This document shows, piece by piece, positions 60,379 to 64,000 of a DNA stretch of 64,000 nucleotides. This stretch comes from Gilvirhabdus luticola. Its GTDB lineage: Bacteria > Bacteroidota > Bacteroidia > Flavobacteriales > Flavobacteriaceae. Made by a program: the position numbers and the translations under genes. Numbering within the stretch: the first letter of the stretch is position 1; every line of letters begins with the position of its first letter. The stretch lies in NCBI RefSeq assembly GCF_032583975.1, contig NZ_JAWHTF010000002.1, one strand, 5' to 3'. The notes beneath the pieces were generated by a model, which was given only the letters and a program-made list of their open reading frames with translations, was not told the DNA's origin and searched no databases.

Positions 60379-61455
60379 TTGACCAAGGATAATAAACATA
60401 AAAAGTCTATCGAAGAAAAAGAAGGGATTCCTCAAATAGGAATAACTAATAATTCTTTGATTTCAGAAATTCAAAAAAAAAGAAAATCACATCCTGAAGT
60501 TCAAAACCTTATCGATGGTATTTTTAAAGGTGATATAACTTCGTTAAGCAGAAGTATAACGCTTGTAGAGAGTACCCATAAAAATCATTTAAAAAAAGCC
60601 AATGCTATTATTAAAGCTTGTTTGCCAAAAGCCAACAACTCGATACGTATTGGTATAACTGGAGTACCAGGTGTTGGGAAAAGTACTTTTATAGAAGTCT
60701 TTGGCAAGTATCTTACATCTTTAGGAAAAAAAGTTGCTGTTCTTGCCGTAGATCCTAGTAGTTCATTAACCAAAGGTAGTATTCTAGGAGACAAGACTAG
60801 AATGGAAGCTTTAGTAAAAGACAAAAATGCTTTTATTAGACCTTCCGCTTCTGGAGAATCTTTAGGAGGCGTTGCCAGAAAAACTCGCGAAACCATTATT
60901 CTGTGTGAAGCAGCAGGATTTGATACAATTATCATTGAAACAGTTGGCGTTGGTCAAAGTGAAATTGCTGTAAGTAGCATGGTTGATTTTTTTCTACTGT
61001 TAAAACTTGCTGGTGCTGGTGACGAGCTACAAGGAATTAAGCGTGGCATTATTGAAATGGCAGATGCTATTGTAATTAACAAAGCTGATGGCGATAATAT
61101 AAAACGAGCCAAACTCGCGAAAGTAGAATTTGATAGAGCATTACATTTATATCCTGAAAAAGAATCTTCATGGCAACCCAAAGTTTTAACATGCAGTGCA
61201 TTACATCATGAAGGTATTGAAGATATTTGGGATATAATTTCTGAATATAAAAATCTTACTGTAACAAATAATCATTGGACTTCGAAACGTAACCATCAAA
61301 ACAAATATTGGTTAATTCAAACCATAGAAAATCAATTAAAAGAAAACTTCTTCAATAGCGATAAAATAAAAAAAGAATTGAAATTGCAAATTAAACTCAT
61401 TGAGGAACAAAAAACTACACCTTTTGCAGCTGCAGAGCATCTATTGAGTTTATAA
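60379..61455 (+). CDS. meaB: Methylmalonyl-CoA mutase-associated GTPase MeaB, TTG start
   Basis: The protein has 358 residues of the G3E family (ArgK/MeaB). Walker A GVPGVGKST is at 95-103, then VLAVDPSSSLTKGSILGDKTRM, IIIETVGVGQSE and the base motif NKADG. It protects and loads methylmalonyl-CoA mutase with adenosylcobalamin, which agrees with the pduO-type gene at 47174. No ATG lies near the conserved N-terminus; a TTG 2 bp after the previous stop is the likely start. Its 3' end overlaps the convergent epimerase gene by 6 bp. Confidence 0.95.
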   Translation: MTKDNKHKKSIEEKEGIPQIGITNNSLISEIQKKRKSHPEVQNLIDGIFKGDITSLSRSITLVESTHKNHLKKANAIIKACLPKANNSIRIGITGVPGVGKSTFIEVFGKYLTSLGKKVAVLAVDPSSSLTKGSILGDKTRMEALVKDKNAFIRPSASGESLGGVARKTRETIILCEAAGFDTIIIETVGVGQSEIAVSSMVDFFLLLKLAGAGDELQGIKRGIIEMADAIVINKADGDNIKRAKLAKVEFDRALHLYPEKESSWQPKVLTCSALHHEGIEDIWDIISEYKNLTVTNNHWTSKRNHQNKYWLIQTIENQLKENFFNSDKIKKELKLQIKLIEEQKTTPFAAAEHLLSL

Positions 61456-62391
61456 GAAATTTTCTTTGTACCATTTTACTTGACTTTTTACGCTTTCCAA
61501 TAAAGTTGTTTGTGGATTGTAATTAAGCAATTTTCTTGCTTTATCAATATTGGCTTTAGTTCGTAACTGGTCACCTGCACGTTTGGCTATAACGTTGATG
61601 TTTATTTTTATGCCCAGAACCTCCTCTACAGCTTCAATACCATCTTGAGTTGTATGTTCAACTTCAGTGCCTAAATTTATAATCTCTCCATCTACAATAC
61701 TTTCTTTTCCAACAACACTTACAACACCATCTACTATATCTCCAACATAAGTAAAACTCCTTAAATGCTTATCACTTCCTTCGTGCAATGGGAAAGCCTC
61801 GTTGTTAAAACCACAAGCTATTAATTTTGTATACATCTTTTCTGGTCTTTCCCTTGGGCCAATTACCGAATATAATCTCAATGAGCACGACTTTAATTGC
61901 TTTTCGCGACTCTTTTGAAGTGTTAACTGCTCGGCCGCTAATTTAGTAACGCCATAATGAGATGCAGGTTTGGGAGCGAAATCTTCCGGAAAGGTCGCTT
62001 CAAGACCATAAATAGAAGATGTTCCGATATTTACAAAAAGTTTCAAGTCTTTGCATTGTAACGCATAGTCTATAAGATTTTTTGTACCTATGATATTGTT
62101 ACTAAAATAATCTTCAAAAGTAGAGTTAGAAGATATGCCTGGTTGAGCTGCAAAATGAAAAATATAATCTACATCTCTTGGCAAAACATCTTTTAAATCA
62201 TCATCTCGTAAATCTTTAGCCAAAAAAGAAACACCTTTATCAAGCAATGCTTTGTGGTTTAATTCTTTAAGTTCTAAACTATAATAAGGTGAAAAATTAT
62301 CCAATCCAACAACTTCATGACCCAATGTTTGCAAACGTTCTGCTGTATGTGAACCAATGAATCCTGCTGCTCCTGTTACTAATATTTTCAT
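61450..62391 (-). CDS. NAD-dependent nucleotide-sugar epimerase/dehydratase
   Basis: The protein has 313 residues of the extended SDR family. GAAGFIGSHTAERL is at about 7-20, the Ser of IGTSSIYGLE and YxxxK of SHYGVTKLAAEQL form the active site, and LRLYSVIGPRERPEKM and RSFTYVGDIVDG follow. The last two point to UDP-glucuronate 4-epimerase-like proteins. It makes a nucleotide sugar for envelope glycans. It is divergent from the GT2/LAB_N/GT39 operon (89 bp between starts) and may supply its donor. Confidence 0.87.
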   Translation of the reverse strand: MKILVTGAAGFIGSHTAERLQTLGHEVVGLDNFSPYYSLELKELNHKALLDKGVSFLAKDLRDDDLKDVLPRDVDYIFHFAAQPGISSNSTFEDYFSNNIIGTKNLIDYALQCKDLKLFVNIGTSSIYGLEATFPEDFAPKPASHYGVTKLAAEQLTLQKSREKQLKSCSLRLYSVIGPRERPEKMYTKLIACGFNNEAFPLHEGSDKHLRSFTYVGDIVDGVVSVVGKESIVDGEIINLGTEVEHTTQDGIEAVEEVLGIKININVIAKRAGDQLRTKANIDKARKLLNYNPQTTLLESVKSQVKWYKENFL

Positions 62392-62453
62392 ATAAATAAT
62401 ATCTTGTGCAAAGAAACATTATTTTTTTAAATTTTCTGTTTTCTAAAAAAGAA

Positions 62454-62461
62454 TACATTTG
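62454..62461 (+). promoter_or_regulatory. -7 promoter box of the GT2-LAB_N-GT39 operon
   Basis: TACATTTG matches TAnnTTTG exactly, 19 bp before the GT2 ATG. On the other strand TTTCTTTG (62416-62409) is one base off the consensus and may serve the divergent epimerase gene. Confidence 0.5.
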
Positions 62462-62480
62462 TAAAACCAACGACTAATCG

Positions 62481-63194
62481 ATGAGTTACCAATTTACAAT
62501 TGTTGTCCCAGTTTATAATGAAGAGGATAACTTATTACGAGTTGAAAAAGAACTACTCGCCTATATTAAAATAGCAACTAAAAAAACAAATGTGTTATTT
62601 GTTAATGATGGTTCTAAAGATAAAAGTCAAGATTTAATTGAAGCCATTTGCCAAAGAAATTTAGAATTCAATTACATTAGTTTTAAGGAAAATCGAGGCT
62701 TGAGCGCCGCTATCAAAGCTGGATTTGATTATGTAGATACCGAACTGGTTGGCTATATAGATTCTGATTTGCAAACATCTCCAAACGATTTTAATCTACT
62801 TTTAGAAAATATTGATGAATTTGATTTAGTAACTGGCGTGCGATCTAATAGAAAAGATTCGTTCACCAAAAATATGTCTTCAAAAATTGCCAATGGTATT
62901 CGTAGAGCTTTTACTCATGATGGTATGGATGATACGGGTTGTCCTTTAAAAGTCATTAAAACAGAATATGCCAAGAGAATACCCATGTTTAAAGGGTTGC
63001 ATCGATTTTTACCAGCAATGATTTTGCTTCAGCATGGAAAAATAAAACAAGTCCCTGTGCAACACTTTCCTAGAATGGCTGGTCAAGCAAAATTTGGTTT
63101 ATGGAACAGGCTACTTGGCCCATTAGCAGATTGCTTTGCTTATTTATGGATGAAGAAAAAATACATTAATTACGAAGTCAATAAAAAAGGTTAA
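62481..63194 (+). CDS. GT2 polyprenyl-phosphate sugar transferase (ArnC/GtrB/DPM1-like)
   Basis: The protein has 237 residues. It has FTIVVPVYNEEDNLLRVE, VLFVNDGSKDKS, GLSAAIKAGFDYV and the acidic motif GYIDSDLQTSP. GVRSNRKDSFTKNMSSKIAN and FPRMAGQAKFGLWNRLLG match the ArnC/GtrB group. The two C-terminal membrane helices of ArnC are absent. It would load a sugar on undecaprenyl phosphate for the ArnT-like enzyme two genes on. Its stop overlaps the LAB_N start (TAATG). Confidence 0.88.
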   Translation: MSYQFTIVVPVYNEEDNLLRVEKELLAYIKIATKKTNVLFVNDGSKDKSQDLIEAICQRNLEFNYISFKENRGLSAAIKAGFDYVDTELVGYIDSDLQTSPNDFNLLLENIDEFDLVTGVRSNRKDSFTKNMSSKIANGIRRAFTHDGMDDTGCPLKVIKTEYAKRIPMFKGLHRFLPAMILLQHGKIKQVPVQHFPRMAGQAKFGLWNRLLGPLADCFAYLWMKKKYINYEVNKKG

Positions 63195-63817
63195 TGAGCG
63201 ATTGGATTATATATAGTATTGGTTTTATTGCTCAACTCTTATTCTCCTCAAGATTAATAGTGCAATGGGTAACTTCAGAAAAATACAGACGTGTTGTTAC
63301 ACCTTCTCTTTTTTGGGTATTAAGTTTAATTGCATCTTTTCTTTTGTTCATATATGGTTATTTGCGACTTGATTTTGCAATTATGTTGGGGCAAGCACTC
63401 ACCTATTTTATTTATATCAGAAATTTACAATTGCAAAATCAGTGGCAAAAAATTCCAACCGTGTTACAATGGTTTTTATTATTAGTGCCAACCTTTATAG
63501 TCATTTATTACTTCAACAATAATAGGTTTGATGCGATGTTGCTTTTTAAGAACGAAAATATTCCTCTGTGGTTATTAATTTTAGGCATTGTGTCACAAGT
63601 AGTATTTACATTGCGTTTTGTATACCAATGGATTTATTCCGAAAGACATAACAAATCTGTATTACCTTTTGGGTTTTGGATGTTAAGCTTAATTGGTTCT
63701 CTATTAATATTATCCTATGCCATTATAAGAAAAGATCCTGTGTTGTTTTTAGGACACATTTTGGGTGCTACAATTTATGTCAGAAATTTAATGTTACTCC
63801 GAAAAGTTAATGCTTAA
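63194..63817 (+). CDS. Membrane protein with two tandem LAB_N domains
   Basis: The protein has 207 residues and about six membrane helices. It contains two copies of the lipid-A-disaccharide-synthase N-terminal (LAB_N) domain: IAQLLFSSRLIVQWVTSEK with PSLFWVLSLIAS (about 10-60) and VSQVVFTLRFVYQWIYSER with PFGFWMLSLIGS (about 128-180). LAB_N proteins are often encoded with ArnC- and ArnT-like genes and may move or present lipid-linked sugars. Its start is coupled to the GT2 gene, and the next gene starts inside its last codons. Confidence 0.85.
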   Translation: MSDWIIYSIGFIAQLLFSSRLIVQWVTSEKYRRVVTPSLFWVLSLIASFLLFIYGYLRLDFAIMLGQALTYFIYIRNLQLQNQWQKIPTVLQWFLLLVPTFIVIYYFNNNRFDAMLLFKNENIPLWLLILGIVSQVVFTLRFVYQWIYSERHNKSVLPFGFWMLSLIGSLLILSYAIIRKDPVLFLGHILGATIYVRNLMLLRKVNA

Positions 63818-64000
63818 AACCATAAAGAAATATCCGAATCTCACTATATGCTTAATAGTTGCCATTATGCTATTACCTAATATTAATGTATTAGGTGTAT
63901 CAATAATGGAAGCCAGAAACTATATCACAGCAAGAGAGATGGTTACAGACGGAAATTGGCTTCTAACTACCATGAATGGTGAAGCGCGTTATGAAAAACC
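63810..64000 (+). CDS. ArnT-like glycosyltransferase family 39, partial (3' end outside window)
   Basis: The ATG at 63810 overlaps the LAB_N gene by 8 bp. Only the first 63 codons are in the window: one hydrophobic helix (LTICLIVAIMLLPNINVLG) and the first periplasmic loop with IMEARNYITAREMVTDGNW, which matches the ArnT motif D/E-xR-Y/A-x(3)-A-x-E-M. GT39/ArnT enzymes move a sugar from undecaprenyl phosphate to lipid A or other acceptors. The call is firm for family, not for the sugar. Confidence 0.78.
   Translation, partial: MLKTIKKYPNLTICLIVAIMLLPNINVLGVSIMEARNYITAREMVTDGNWLLTTMNGEARYEK

Noticed and set aside
60585..60935. Open frame of 116 codons opposite meaB
   Set aside because: Fully antisense to the conserved GTPase core; no family motif.

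Overview
The window looks like a chromosomal segment of a member of the Flavobacteriaceae (Bacteroidota), probably marine. The DNA is AT-rich. Several genes are preceded by the Bacteroidota -7 box TAnnTTTG rather than by Shine-Dalgarno sequences. One secreted protein carries a type IX secretion (T9SS) C-terminal sorting tail. SecA is of the long (about 1,117 aa) type without a Cys-rich metal-binding tail. No rRNA, tRNA, CRISPR array or classical insertion sequence was found.

Region 1 (1-31.0 kb, all minus strand) is one very long surface-polysaccharide operon. It is read from a promoter near 31.05 kb leftwards past the window edge, with gaps of a few bases and many ATGA/TAATG overlaps. It begins with a DPM1-like GT2 and a STELLO-type glycosyltransferase, then the ABC exporter wzm-wzt (Wzt with a C-terminal glycan-binding-type domain). 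Next comes a DegT aminotransferase / WbqC-like / GNAT trio. After that there are about 13 glycosyltransferases (GT2 and GT4), two FkbM methyltransferases, two Cys4-type methyltransferases and another SAM methyltransferase. The operon also holds two unlike sulfotransferases, an asparagine-synthase-like enzyme, an MBOAT acyltransferase with its SGNH-like partner, and a second SGNH-like membrane protein. The product is probably a heavily decorated (methylated, acylated, perhaps sulfated, amino-sugar-containing) glycan.

Region 2 (31-43 kb) starts with two plus-strand GT-C-type membrane proteins. It continues with two conserved Bacteroidota genes of unknown function around a 0.9 kb non-coding stretch with 11-bp iterons, then a repeat-rich gap. 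The second capsule block follows: a WbpP-like UDP-HexNAc 4-epimerase, a WbpO/TviB-like UDP-HexNAc dehydrogenase, a Wzc-like tyrosine kinase with a (Tyr-Gly)8 tail, and a Wza-like outer-membrane lipoprotein. A GIY-YIG nuclease gene flanked by perfect 26-bp inverted hairpin repeats sits between epimerase and dehydrogenase.

Region 3 (43.6-51.6 kb, plus strand) is mostly housekeeping: an ABC-F ATPase, a methyltransferase, a LolD/MacB-type ATPase, cobalamin adenosyltransferase, a DUF2795 protein and secA.

Region 4 (51.8-59.7 kb) holds a 1,440-aa mosaic secreted protein ending in a type-I dockerin-like module. Directly behind it is a small protein with a cohesin-like domain and a T9SS tail, a possible surface cohesin-dockerin pair. 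Facing it is an ECF sigma factor operon with a putative anti-sigma/membrane protein and a PEM-repeat, DUF4097-like secreted protein.

Region 5 (59.8-64 kb) has a DUF2911 protein, meaB, a nucleotide-sugar epimerase, and an operon of undecaprenyl-phosphate-type GT2, tandem LAB_N membrane protein and ArnT-like GT39 (cut by the window end), probably a lipid A or envelope glycan modification system.

The most unusual signals are four. (i) The dockerin/cohesin neighbours. (ii) A family of short hairpins GTC-[stem]-CTC whose stems covary and which flank the GIY-YIG gene. (iii) A pair of about 170-190 bp structured intergenic elements with compensatory stem changes. (iv) Five 11-bp iterons before a conserved gene of unknown function. 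All family calls were made by eye from motifs; no database search was run.
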